A stretch of DNA of 64,000 nucleotides from Rhizophagus clarus (lineage: Eukaryota; Glomeromycota; Glomeromycetes; Glomerales; Glomeraceae). This document shows positions 35,270 to 46,262 of this stretch, in pieces; within the stretch, counting starts at the first letter, position 1, and each line of letters opens with the position of its first letter. The translations under genes were made by a program, and so were the position numbers. The DNA is taken from contig BLAL01000183.1 in assembly GCA_015698045.1 (NCBI GenBank), positions 744,001 through 808,000 of the forward strand, written 5' to 3'. Below the pieces are notes generated by a model. The model was not told the origin of the DNA, ran no database searches, and saw only the letters and a list, made by a program, of their open reading frames with translations.

Positions 35270-35600
35270 TAAAAAAGTTTTGAGTGTCCAAAAAAAAGTC
35301 TTGAGCGCCTTAAAAAGTTTTGAGCATCCAAAGAAAAGTTCTGAGCGTCCAAAGAAAAGTTTTGAGCATCTAAAGAAAAGTTTTGAGCGTCCAAAGAAAA
35401 GTTTTAAGTGTCTTAAAAAAAGGTTTGAATATTCAAAGAAAAGTTTTGGACGCTTTAAAAAAGTTTTAAGCGTCCTAAGAAAGTTTTAAATATTCTAAGG
35501 AAAGTTCTAAGTGTTCTAAAAAAGTTTTGAGTATTCTAAGAAAAATTCTGAGCGTCTTAAAAAATTCTAAGTGTTTTTAAAAAAAATCTGAGTGCTTTTA
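35270..35600. repeat. 21-bp tandem repeat
   Basis: About fifteen diverging units of the type TTTTGAGCATCCAAAGAAAAG, clearest at 35318-35445. In one frame this reads as a seven-residue KSFERPK repeat, but the context (upstream of the divergent broken gene, inside a transposon arm) argues for non-coding DNA. Confidence 0.8.
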
Positions 35601-36670
35601 AAAAAGGTCTGAGTATCTTAAAAAATTCTAGGATCCTTAAAAAAAATCCTGAATGTCTTTAAAAATCCTAAATATTTTTAATAAAAAAAAATGAATCAAT
35701 AAAAAAAATAAAACTTCCACCCATAAAAAATTCATACCTAAAATCCAAAAGAGAAATTTTAAATATCTTTAAAAAATAAAAGAAATTTCCAAAATATTTT
35801 TAATAAAAAAAAAAAAATTAGTTAAGAAAAATGAAATACTCTCATTTATAAAACTCTTACCTAAAATTAAATGAAATCCAGAAGTATTCCTTAAAATATC
35901 CTTAAAAATAAGGAAAAATTTATTTAAAAAAAATAATAAATTTCTCATTCATTAAACTAAAATAATTATTAAGATTTCTGATCCTACCTATAAAATACAA
36001 ATTCAAAATACTTAAATTATAGGAAGAAGTCATCCAAAATCCAAGTTTTAGAGAGAAAAAATAAGTTCAAACGAATTCTGTAAAAAAAAAGATAAGCTAA
36101 AAACGAATAAAACAAAAAAAATAAATAATAATTCTCTTTTTTCTTTATTTTAATGACAAAAACACATCAACTTCCATTGAAGATCTAACTCAAAGAATAG
36201 AAGTTAAACAAAAAATTTTTTTATTATATTCGAAGAAGAAGTCAATATGAACATCTTTTACTTTTGGATTTGGCATGTTACATTGCATAAATGCGGTATT
36301 ACATCTGATCTAAAATTTTCAATTTTAATCGATTTTAGGCCAGCATTACGAATTTGACCAGAATTATAATTTAAAGATCATCAATTTTAATCAATTAAAT
36401 TAATTTTAACCAATTTTGATCTACATATATATATACTATATATAATGATAATGCTCAGCCACAATTTATATTATACCTTATATAATAAAAAAAATTAGGG
36501 TGTACATGCGCAGTGACTGATATATAATTTTAGTATTATTTATGGATATAAATATCTTACATAAAATATTCTAAAATTATATTTAATTTATACCTATAAT
36601 ATACATAATTATATAGTTAAATATTCTTAAAATTCAGAGTATTTTCAGTATATTTTCAGTATATAATTTT

Positions 36671-38210
36671 TGTTACTGTGATAAAGTACATTAAAATTCT
36701 TAAAATTAACATAATTTATAATTCTAGCTAAATGGCTTCCAGTTTAAATGACATATGGATATCTATTTATATTAAATTTATAGTGTAAAAGAAAGTTTAC
36801 AAATAGGGTCCTTTGGTTAGATAATGATTATTATAATTTTTAAAGTGATTGCAGATCATAATATTAATTAAATTTCAATTTATATTTATTGTAATGTATT
36901 TTGTTTCTATATCTAATAAAGCTATATTAAATTTGTTCTTTTTAAAAAAATTAAAAAAAAAAAAATTTGGCTTTAAATAAATATATTTTATTCTTTTATT
37001 TAATAAATTTTAAAGAAATAGCTTATAAATATTTTATTATTTAAAACAAAATAAAGGACTATATATATTTATAAAAAATGATAATTAATTAAAGTCATAT
37101 AATGATATCTATTTATTTGCATATAAATACATTAAATATAAGACAATAAAATAAATATTTTGCTTTGAACTTTTTAATAGTTTTTATTTTTCTAGTAATA
37201 TAAAAGTGATATTTAAAAATAAATTTAAATTAAAAAAATTAGTCAATTAAAAATTAGCTAATTGAAAAATATTTATTATATAATAAAGGTAAGTAATATT
37301 AAATCTTATTTAGAATAAAAAATAAATTTACTTTAAAATATATAAAAAATTAAATTAATTTTTTTTTTTTTGGTAATGAAATCATAAATACATTTATTAG
37401 ATTAGATAGGATTACATGGTAATCACTTCTATTCTATATGTAATACTCCCAGCCTAAGCCAGTTCAAATATTCACCCAAAAAAATTAAATTAATAAATAT
37501 TATTTTTAAATTATAAAATTATAAATAATATTAAAACAATTTTTTTGTTAAAGTTTTATACTATAAATAGCTTTTGAATATTTAGGATGATAATAATAAA
37601 TTTTAAAAGAATATATATCTTAATTATAATTATTTAGAATTTTATAATAATAAAATTGTTATTATAAACTAATATTTTATAATTAAAATTAATAAAAAAT
37701 TATTAAATAAAAAATAAAGATATAAAAAATACTTGTAAAATGGTTTAATTTCAGTTCTTTCTTTTTTAATATATAAAATTCTAATAATTTTCTTTTATTT
37801 ATTTTATTTTTTTTTATTTTTTTTTTATAGTTTAAAAAAATTATAAATTAATATTAAATAATCTTAAATTATATAATAAAATGCAAATTTAAGCTTTATA
37901 TAAGAATATTATTAGATTTAAATTTATTCTATTTTAAATTTATTTTTGACAGAATTTTTTTTTTTTTTTTTATAAAAAAAAATTATATAAAATTATGCAA
38001 ATTATTTGTAAATTATATTAGTATATTTTATTATAATAAATTTTAGATATTTTTTTATAATTATATAAACAATATATTATATAAAATATATAAATTTAAT
38101 ATATTATTTTTTTTAAAAAATTATTCTTAATTATTTTATTATTATTAATAAGTACTTTTATAATTATTATTATTTTTCAATTAATAAATAACTAGAAAAC
38201 GGAGACCGTT
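36671..38210. other. Very AT-rich spacer
   Basis: Almost pure A/T apart from a small retroposed fragment at 37360-37478. No coding potential on either strand. This stretch separates the repeat-rich left part of the window from the conserved genes. Confidence 0.55.
37344..37494 (-). mobile_element. Short retroposed fragment (SINE-like or 5'-truncated LINE) with 16-bp duplication
   Basis: AAAAAATTAAATTAAT occurs at 37344-37359 and 37479-37494. Between them, on the minus strand, is a 119-bp G+C-richer sequence starting GGGTGAATATTTGAACTGGC and ending in a poly(A) of 12 preceded by ATTTCATTACC. Duplication, poly(A) and orientation are the hallmarks of target-primed reverse transcription. Confidence 0.7.
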
Positions 38211-38214
38211 GTGA

Positions 38215-38372
38215 GTCCGGAGCGAAAAAAACTTTTACAAAATTTTCACTTATTTTTATCAAATTTTCAATAACGCAACGCGTGCGGACAACCGGACTTC
38301 GCATATTGTCATGTGATCTTCATATGTCATTAACGTTCATAAACATATATAGTCCTTCGCTTCGCTCCGGAC
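38215..38372. repeat. 158-bp segment bounded by a perfect 12-bp inverted repeat
   Basis: GTCCGGAGCGAA (38215-38226) and TTCGCTCCGGAC (38361-38372) are exact inverted copies enclosing CpG-containing sequence (ACGCAACGCGTGCGGACAAC), which stands out strongly from the surrounding A/T. It may be a small MITE or a regulatory element at the edge of the genic block, 660 bp upstream of the mub1-like start. Confidence 0.55.
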
Positions 38373-39030
38373 AATTAATTTTTAGCAAATAAATATAATT
38401 TTAAATATTTTGTTTTTAACTATAATCAGAACTTACAATAAAAAAAAAATTCTTATAAATAATGGTAATACAAATTACATTTACTACATTAGAGGTAATG
38501 TGGCTGAAAAGTGGCAAAATCTACAATTTATATTTAATTATTTTCTTGATCAGGTGAATGGCCCGTATATTAATTGTTAGAAGTTGATAAAACATTGCTG
38601 CGCCAACGCTGTGCCTTTTACAACTTTTGCAGTTTCACAGGGACAGAAGAAGTTTTATATTCGCCCCTTTCAAACTATCGAACGGCTTCCCATTTCCATT
38701 CCTCATCACACACTGAAGTTTCTTCACGCTCTCTACCCGAGAGCCATATTTCCTTTCAAAAAATAGATCTTGGTGGACTTTGTTACAAACATTTATGTTC
38801 GTCGTCTTCATCTCAATAATAATATATATATATATATATTCAAACCTATTGACTAATATACATTTTTTCTTTTTCAACAGCTCGCATTTAGGTAGTATAT
38901 TGGCACATCCAACTTCTTCCATATTTTTTTTAATAAACTTTGCGTATAGTTTTACAGTTAGATACATTTCGAACTCCCAACTTAATTTGAACTTTTAAAA
39001 ACTTTCCTTTTTTTTAAAAAAACGATCACA

Positions 39031-40590
39031 ATGAGAGAATCAAACTTTTCATTTCCTTCACAAAACCGTGCGTCAGTTTGCATTACTGCTGCTCTCTATG
39101 ATAGGAGAGCACTTGACTGCACAGCCATCTTACCTTTAATTAACTCCTTAACACATCTCACCTATTTAACAAGTACTTCACCGCGCATCCGAGAGATTCT
39201 CACGATGGATGGAGGGTTAGAACGCTTGGTCCGTATCCTTAAAACTACTAAAGTGAACGATAAAAGAAGTGGTTGGAAGTGGTCTATGGCATTCCAATGT
39301 GTTGCTAACGTTGGAGTACGTGGTTCTGAGACAATCAGGACCAGAGTTGTGGATGCTGGTATGGTACCGGTTATTATAACCGTATTGGACAATTTTTTAA
39401 AGGCGCTTGATCATGTTAGGTTGGAGAAAGAACAACAATTACTTGCTGCACAGTTGCTTTCAACTCAACATCCATCGCTGATAACAACAACACCGTCCCC
39501 TTCAATTCCTCTTGCGGCCGCTTTTGTTGGAGCTTTAGAAAATGGTAACGCGTCGAATAATATTCAGATGTCTGAAGAGCCTGAACAAATTTTAACTTCT
39601 TATCCTCACTCACCTAATTCAACAACGTCCATTTTCCCCTCTTCCGATTTTTTAAATGAAACTTCTGATATTTCCAATGCTGGTTCATCAAACATACACG
39701 GTATTACACCGACCAATACAGCTGCTGCATCTACGAATAGGTTTCTAGCAAATGTCACAACACCTTATGATATAAGATCGTCTGATGATGCAAGATCGGA
39801 TGTAGCATCTTGGGGTTCAGTTGCAGATAATGAAGAAATGACCACTACAATGCCACAACTTCCATCGGCAATTACGGGCACATCTGGAACAAATATAACC
39901 CCAAGCTTGCGACCATCACAACTACCGAGTAATACGAATAACAATTCAACAAACCTCGCTTCGCCATCATCAACTTTGGAAATTGACGTTCTTTACCGTG
40001 AAGAAGATATTCTTCTGTCCCTTCAACTACTGGCCTACCTTTCAAAATATCCTCATTTACGCGCAACTTTTCACACAGCTTATCCACCCCATAACGTATT
40101 TTCTCTCGTAGAGAAATTCACCCATCGCCTCCATCCCACAGAAATTCAGTACTGGGCAGGTGTTATCATGCGCAATGCTTGTCGTAAGGATGAAGCTCGC
40201 GGTGGAATCCGTCAATGTGCCTATATGGCTTGTGGTAAATGGGAAAGCTATCCAAGAGAATTTGCAAAATGTCGGAGATGCCGTAAAGCTAAATATTGTT
40301 CAAAAGCATGTCAGTCAAAAGCATGGAGCGAGGGACACAGATGGTGGTGTATGGAACGACATGGACATGGAGATACAGATAGTACATCTGTAAATGGTCA
40401 ATCAAATTCTAATGGAACTTCATCTTCAAGTTTGGGCGGGCACCGTTCTCGTTCAACAAATTTTGGACACTCTACAGATAGCTTAGCAAGGTCAACAACG
40501 AATCGTGAAGCAACGCCAACGACGGTGACGACAGGTGCGACATCTCACGGCCGTGGTTCTTCTGGATCAGGATCAGTTTTAGTATCATGA
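39031..40590 (+). CDS. mub1: Mub1/SamB-like MYND zinc-finger protein (519 aa)
   Basis: The first 130 residues (MRESNFSFPSQNRASVCITA, ALYDRRALDCTAILPLINSL, MDGGLERLVRILK, GWKWSMAFQCVANVGVRGSE) match the conserved armadillo-like N terminus of fungal Mub1/SamB proteins. Residues about 150-320 are a low-complexity S/T/P/N linker. The second conserved block is residues about 323-385 (LLAYLSKYPHLRATFH, HPTEIQYWAGVIMRNACR). The MYND finger follows with C396, C401, C414, C417, C423, C427, H436 and C440. In yeast, Mub1 works with the ubiquitin ligase Ubr2 to degrade Rpn4; in Aspergillus, SamB controls hyphal branching and development. The gene has no intron, unlike its neighbours. The start is supported because family members begin with the same MRE.NFS motif. 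Function is by homology. Confidence 0.92.
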   Translation: MRESNFSFPSQNRASVCITAALYDRRALDCTAILPLINSLTHLTYLTSTSPRIREILTMDGGLERLVRILKTTKVNDKRSGWKWSMAFQCVANVGVRGSETIRTRVVDAGMVPVIITVLDNFLKALDHVRLEKEQQLLAAQLLSTQHPSLITTTPSPSIPLAAAFVGALENGNASNNIQMSEEPEQILTSYPHSPNSTTSIFPSSDFLNETSDISNAGSSNIHGITPTNTAAASTNRFLANVTTPYDIRSSDDARSDVASWGSVADNEEMTTTMPQLPSAITGTSGTNITPSLRPSQLPSNTNNNSTNLASPSSTLEIDVLYREEDILLSLQLLAYLSKYPHLRATFHTAYPPHNVFSLVEKFTHRLHPTEIQYWAGVIMRNACRKDEARGGIRQCAYMACGKWESYPREFAKCRRCRKAKYCSKACQSKAWSEGHRWWCMERHGHGDTDSTSVNGQSNSNGTSSSSLGGHRSRSTNFGHSTDSLARSTTNREATPTTVTTGATSHGRGSSGSGSVLVS

Positions 40591-41685
40591 TGGTATTTGT
40601 GATAAATAAGTTTCGAAATAGGATGGGGCCAATTAATTATATATAAATATATATTTTCTTTGCATATATTTGATTTGTTTTCCCTTTTTTTTTTGTTTTT
40701 AGTTAGAATTTATTCATTCCGAATTTATTATTTCATTGTTTATATTTTTTTCTGGTATGTAGATTATTCACGCGGAATAATTGATTGTGGTTTTTTAACA
40801 TCATGTCAATTTCATAAATTTGAGTTGGGATATTATATTTAAGTAGAAGAAAACGGAGTTTTTGTTTAACGTGCCTGAATTTGTTCTTTTGTAATTTTTT
40901 TTTTAGATTAATAATCATACTGTAATATTTTTTTTTTTCCTGCGCACGTTTACAAAATTCCTTGTGGTTCTGATTTATTCATCCTTCTCTCCCAATCTTT
41001 ATAAAATACATTTACCTTCTCCTACTTTACATTACATATACAGAATTGTTTATATGAAGAAAAATCACGTCTATATTTCCCTGTTGTATCAAATGGTTAT
41101 TATATAGCAAATTGTGTGGTTTAATATAGAAAATATTTTTTTCTTTAGATTCTTGGCAAAATTTTGTTGAAGTATGATGTAGTTGGTATCTGTCTAATAT
41201 CGCTGAATACTTTCCTCTGTAGGATATTTGGCGGTGTTAAAATATCTCAACGTGCGGAGGAAAATGTGTAGAATAATTATAAATTTTGATCATTCATTTA
41301 TTTTATTTTATATTTAATCTTTTTTACATAATGCATCAAAAACTGACATTTAAATACAAATAATAGAAGAAATTTTTATCTATAAACATTTGTACAAATT
41401 TTTAATTTTTTAATATTTTTTAATTTTGCATTTTTGTGCTGAAATGGTTGATCATTTCACTATATGCTTTGTTGATTTCCTGTTTAGTAAAATTACAGAT
41501 GAAGATCTACTTTAACTGGCTGTGAGAAACCAGAAACCAGGTAAATCAAGTAGAATTCAGTCATCGTTTTTAATTCTGAAAGATTACTAACTATTTATAG
41601 TACAAGTTAAATAGTGATCATCATAGCTTTAATTTATAATAAATATCATATGATAACGCGTTTTTTTCAAGTAATTATTATAATA
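40591..41685. other. Spacer between the mub1-like and Spc34-like genes
   Basis: The 3' UTR of the first gene and the promoter/5' UTR of the second must lie here. T-rich runs and AATAAA-like words occur. Nothing else was recognised. Confidence 0.4.
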
Positions 41686-43683
41686 ATGACTTTCAAAGGT
41701 TTCGCACAATTAGAGAACATTTGCAAAACAACTTCAGAGTTTGCTGCGCTCAACTTTGCGTCGCATAATGCACGTGTAGCTGCTCTTCTAAATCACGAGG
41801 ATAGTAAAAATTCGATTCGAGATGCTGCGCCTCACGAAAGGAAGTTATTTACTTTGGTAGATGAACTTGGAAAGAAGTCTCGGTAAAAAGTATTTTGATG
41901 ACTTATGTTACCATAGTTCTACATTGTAATGTAAAACTAAAAGTAATTACGATTTAATATTTCGTTAAAAAAACTCGGCGTGGTCGCGTCGCTTCATAAA
42001 GTCAGGAATTAGAACAGCCTCCTACTCCATTGCGGTGTCCTGATTCCATAACAGTTGATAAATTGCTTCGAGCAGCTAACGTGCTAGCTCAGATTTGGTA
42101 CCAAATTTTCTAAATTTGACATTTTCTCTACAAGATGCGCTTCTTTAACATTGCAAATCATATACCTATTTAGTGACCTTCGAGATGTCAAAGATAAAAT
42201 CGAAACATTAGCAGAACAACATGAAGAAATTACTTCTTCGATAGATAGTTTGGAATCTATTATGGAAAAGGCAAAATTTTCAATACTTTAAATATCTTGA
42301 TCAGATAAGTTAATTTAGTGACATTTCTATGTTTAATTTGTTTAATAATAGCAAAGAATAAATCTAGAAAAGCTTAAAATAACGGCACAAGCGAGAAATT
42401 CGAAACGGTCAAATGATCATCAAATTGATCAATCACAGAATATCGCAGATGAAATTCATTGTATCAATATGGAAATTTTTGCATTAGAAATGGCAAAATC
42501 TGAATGCATAAATAGAGTATATATTTTATCCCATTTATTATTTATTTAGGATTAAATCATACTAACTCAATTCTTATTTTGCGTAATTTTACAGATTTAT
42601 TTGATTGAAGACGAATTAAATAATCAAAAATTCCTAGAAGAAGAAGAAAAAGAATTGAATTGTCGTCTTGGAACGATGGTATTGTCAGATGAACCCAATG
42701 ATACTGAAGAATCGGAAGATTTAGAGGTATATTATTGAAGTAATTAAAGAAAGTTTAAACCAGTACTAATATTCTATTATTAGCTAAATCCGGAAATACA
42801 AGTACGATTACAAGAAATTCAATATAAGCAAGAAGAGTTGGCTAGATTAGGTTTGTATCAGCTTCTGATTTATTAAGCTTCTTATGAACATTAAAATAAA
42901 ATTATCAAATCGAATATTTAGATGATCAATTCAAAGAATTAGATAACAATATACTCTTACAAGTGGATGATAGCGAATTTGGCCGTTTAAAATCAAAATT
43001 TCAGCGTTTTTTAACAGGGACAGAATCGGTAATAAAGGGTATATTCGTATCTTTTTAATTTATCAGGAGCATTATTAACTTGTTGACCGTTACACAGAAA
43101 TTTAATGATCCGACGAATGAGAAACTCAAAGTACAAAGCGTTTTGGTATTTATCAATTATTTAAATTTATCATTTATCAAATTATTATCTTTATCCATAT
43201 TAACATGAAGAGAGTAGTCATCTTCAGCATCGGTTCTCGATAAATTCGTGGAAGATCAAGAAAAACTAAATACGTTGGAATACGACAATATTATCATTAA
43301 GTAAATTACGTTGGCATATTTTACTACTTTTTTATATAAACAATTAATCACTCTAAAATGTCAATTAAATTAGGGACGTAAATGATATAATGATTGATAA
43401 TTGCGCATCTGAACATAATCAAACCGATATAGATACGGACGCATTGATTCCGATTCCTTCACAACAAACAAAATTAGGTGCGATGGTGCTTCAGATTATT
43501 CGTGATATGGATGAGCTTACTTTTAGCGAGCTCAAGATTAAGATAGGAGAAGCTGCATGTAAAGCTGGTTTATCAGAAGATCAAGGGATTCGTGCTATCT
43601 ACACTTTACTTGCAAATCAACTCATAACTATTGATCGATCAAAGGGAAGTTATCAACCCGTTCGATCAGATTTAATCTTCTAA
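41686..43683 (+). CDS. Spc34-like DASH kinetochore protein with C-terminal winged-helix-like domain (433 aa)
   Basis: Ten exons join in frame: 41686-41882, 42002-42097, 42174-42270, 42352-42516, 42595-42726, 42784-42850, 42922-43028, 43098-43145, 43218-43300 and 43374-43683. Nine introns; eight are GT-AG and the third (42271-42351) would start with GC. Residues 33-57 (LLNHEDSKNSIRDAAPHERK) match the Spc34 signature of the DASH complex, and CPDSITVDKLLRAANVLAQI is the second conserved Spc34 block. Residues about 110-340 are coiled coil rich in E, K, Q and I/L. The last 70 residues (LGAMVLQIIRDMDELTFSEL, then IGEAACKAGLSEDQGIRAIY) look like a winged helix. DASH couples kinetochores to microtubule plus ends and is fungal-specific. 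Spc34 is usually 200-300 residues, so this protein is long and the tail unusual. Two adjacent genes joined by my splicing is the main alternative. Confidence 0.65.
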
Positions 43684-44185
43684 TATAAGACTGATCCATT
43701 GTATTACTATGATTTTTTTTTATTATCGTATAACATAAGAAAATGAATAATTACATAATTATTTGCGAGAATACCCCATGACACGATAATCTTTTTTTAA
43801 AAAATTTTAATTCTCAATAAAAGAAAATTAATTATTCCACAAATACCAAAAAGAATAGTTCCCTTATAATTGATTTGATAAACCAAATTAACGTTTGACT
43901 ATATTTACGCGTATTTGCGGTTATCTTATCTGTTGAGATTATCTTACAAGCCACGAAATAGTTATCTTACAATCTAATCTGGATTTTTGGGAGTGTTTCC
44001 GGGTGCAGGAGTGACCGGAGTATTTTGCTTCCACAACGATCCGATGATTCCGATCGATCCGATCGATCTAGAATTCCACGATTTTTGATAGACCCAGATT
44101 TTTTCCTTATATAAAGAAACTCTTTCTGTGTGGATATAAATAATTTCTGCTTATTCAGAATTAATTTTGTACGAACTTATAAAAA
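43684..44185. promoter_or_regulatory. Promoter region of the malate dehydrogenase gene
   Basis: About 500 bp between the two genes. At 44034-44070 CGATCCGATGATTCCGATCG and the following CGATCGATC are a local cluster of CGATC words, unusual for this AT-rich DNA, 120-150 bp upstream of the start codon. TATATAAAG lies at 44117-44125. A TATA-like role is inference. Confidence 0.4.
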
Positions 44186-45452
44186 ATGGTCAAAGCTGTA
44201 GTATTAGGTGCTGCTGGAGGTATTGGACAGCCTCTTTCACTTCTTCTTAAATTGAATGACGCTATCACCGAACTTGCACTTTATGACATCGTAAATAGTC
44301 CTGGAGTAGCCGCAGATTTAAGTCATATTAACACTCCAGCCAAAGTTACCGGCTATTTACCTCCAAATGACGGTTTAAAAAATGCGTTGACCAACGCTCA
44401 CTTAATTGTTATCCCAGCTGGTGTTCCTCGTAAACCCGGTATGTCAAGAGACGACCTTTTTAAGGTATGATTCTAAACTTTAATTATAATATTCGAGATA
44501 TTAAGCCTTTTGTTAGCAGATTAAAATTGTTATTTCGTTACGAGACTTATTTTTATCATTGAAAATTAGATCAATGCGGGTATCGTTCGTGACTTGGCAA
44601 CGGGTATTGCCAACTATTCCCCTGATGCTTATGTTCTCGTAATCTCAAATCCTGTGAACTCCACCGTACCAATTATTGCGGAAGTTTTAAAGAAACATGG
44701 CGTATTTAACGCAAAAAAAGTTTTTGGAGTTACAACTCTTGATATCGTTCGCGCATCTACTTTTACTAGTTCAGTCAGTAGAGCAGATCCACGAGAAGTT
44801 CGCGTTCCTGTTGTAGGAGGGCACAGTGGTGTAACTATCATCCCTCTTTTATCGCAAATTTCACCGCCTCATACTTTTAATCAAGAAGAAATTGAATCAC
44901 TTACAAAACGCATTCAATTCGGTAAAACAAAACGCCTTTCATATAAAACATCGATTTTATTTTAGTGCATCTTATTTATGCTTTATGATTTTAATAGGAG
45001 GAGATGAGGTTGTCAAAGCTAAGGATGGTGCAGGATCCGCAACTCTTTCAATGGCACAGGCTGGTGCTCGATTTGCAACTTCAATTTTGAATGCTACTGT
45101 TAAAGGAGAATCAGGAATTGTCGAACCTTCTTACGTTTGTCTTGATGCTGATGGAGTAGGGGGCAAACAAGTTAGAATCGCCGTTAATGGATTGAGTTAT
45201 TTCTCATCGAACATTGAACTGGGAGTATGTCTTTTTTTTATATATATATTTTTTCTATTTTACATATATAATATGCCCTTTAATTACAATTTCAATTAAT
45301 AATTAATTTGAAAGAAAAACGGTATTGAAAAGATTCACCCCCTTGGCGATCTTAGCGAATATGAAAATAAGCTATTAGAAGCAGCTATTCCAGAACTCAG
45401 AACGAACATCAACAAAGGCGTCTCATTTATTACAGATGAATCTAAATTGTAA
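44186..45452 (+). CDS. NAD-dependent malate dehydrogenase, probably peroxisomal (331 aa)
   Basis: Four exons: 44186-44464, 44570-44921, 44998-45224 and 45315-45452, with GT-AG borders, giving 331 residues, the usual length. The enzyme interconverts malate and oxaloacetate with NAD. Visible: the nucleotide-binding GAAGGIGQP (residues 8-16), substrate-loop arginines R82 and R88 ([13 protein letters not shown]), catalytic D151 and R154 (TTLDIVRAS), and H178 in [10 protein letters not shown]. The chain starts directly at the Rossmann strand ([12 protein letters not shown]), so there is no mitochondrial presequence. It ends ITDESKL; SKL is the canonical type 1 peroxisomal signal, as in yeast Mdh3. 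Inference: it reoxidises NADH for fatty-acid beta-oxidation or serves the glyoxylate cycle, both important in lipid-storing fungi. Cytosolic location is the alternative. Confidence 0.93.
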
Positions 45453-46262
45453 AGTATCTTTATAAGAAAATAAATTTGATCAACGAATATAAATAATACC
45501 TATCAATTTATAAATTAAGTTTCTTATATTTAAATCCGCATATCTACAAATTGATATTTATATATATATATATTTTTTTTTTTTTATCGTCTTCTTTGAA
45601 TGTCTATGTAACAACAGTTAATTTGAATATTCGAAACGATACCGATAAAATCATTTCCTCAAATCACCCCAATTTTGGTCACGGATTTACGGTAAATTGG
45701 GTAAGGAAAAATTATCAATTATTTATTATTGCATCGAACATATTTGATAGCTATGTTACTAGAAATTTAGCAAAATATTTACTGTTTTTAACTTAAATTT
45801 AAATAATAAATGTACCCAATGCATGAAACGATTAGATGAATTTTGAAATAAACTCAAATACCGTGATTAAATTGGGTATTATTATTATAAGCAATTTCCA
45901 CAAAAGAGATAAATCGATAATAAAATATACGAAAGTATCCCGAAACGTGGAGCTATTGAATGTCAAAAAAAAAAAAAAAAAAAAAGGTTCAAATATATTT
46001 ATATTCGTTACACATCAACCAAATAAAAGATTATCATAAATCACATGAATCATATGAATCACATGTTATACGTCACAATAAATTTTTTCACGCGTTTGGA
46101 ACGTTATTACGTGTTATTTTTAGATTTTATATGGCATCAAATGGTCTTAATCAAATATAAAAGCAAACCTTACTTCTTCTTTCTGCCTTTCAAAACAATA
46201 CAATACATACATACATTCATAAACTTAAATCTCCCATAAACATCTTAAAATAATTTCCAAAA
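45453..46262. promoter_or_regulatory. Spacer and promoter region of the Cdk1-like gene
   Basis: No gene is seen. A run of 21 A lies at 45966-45986. Between 46030 and 46070 the words ATCACATGAATCATATGAAT and ATCACATG form overlapping CACATG/CATATG E-box-like sites. A pyrimidine-rich stretch TTACTTCTTCTTTCTGCC (46168-46185) lies about 80 bp upstream of the start codon, a common position for fungal transcription starts. Confidence 0.35.

Larger units (their letters stand above)
30200..36670. mobile_element. Element with very long inverted arms
   Basis: From about 30200 to 31100 the plus strand matches the reverse complement of about 35870-36670 through many anchored phrases: AATTGTGGCTGA.CATTATC, TGTAGATCAAAAT, ATCTTTAAATTATAATTCTG, AATCCAAAAGTAAAAGAT, and TTTGAGTTAGATCTTCAAT. 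The arms are therefore at least 700 bp and perhaps 900 bp long, with roughly 80-90% identity by eye. The minus-strand broken gene at 31700-35016 lies between them. Outer ends are blurred; ATATCAGTCACTGC (30383 and, inverted, 36510-36523) may be inside the arms rather than at their tips. No target duplication was found. A Foldback-like or long-TIR (MULE-type) element is possible, or a mutated inverted duplication. Confidence 0.65.

Noticed and set aside
35280..35489. 69-residue KSFERPK repeat protein
   Set aside because: Translation of a 21-bp tandem repeat in a transposon arm, without upstream promoter context or conserved ends.
38574..38819. Small gene upstream of the mub1-like gene
   Set aside because: The overlapping frames have no family resemblance and lie in the probable 5' UTR/promoter.
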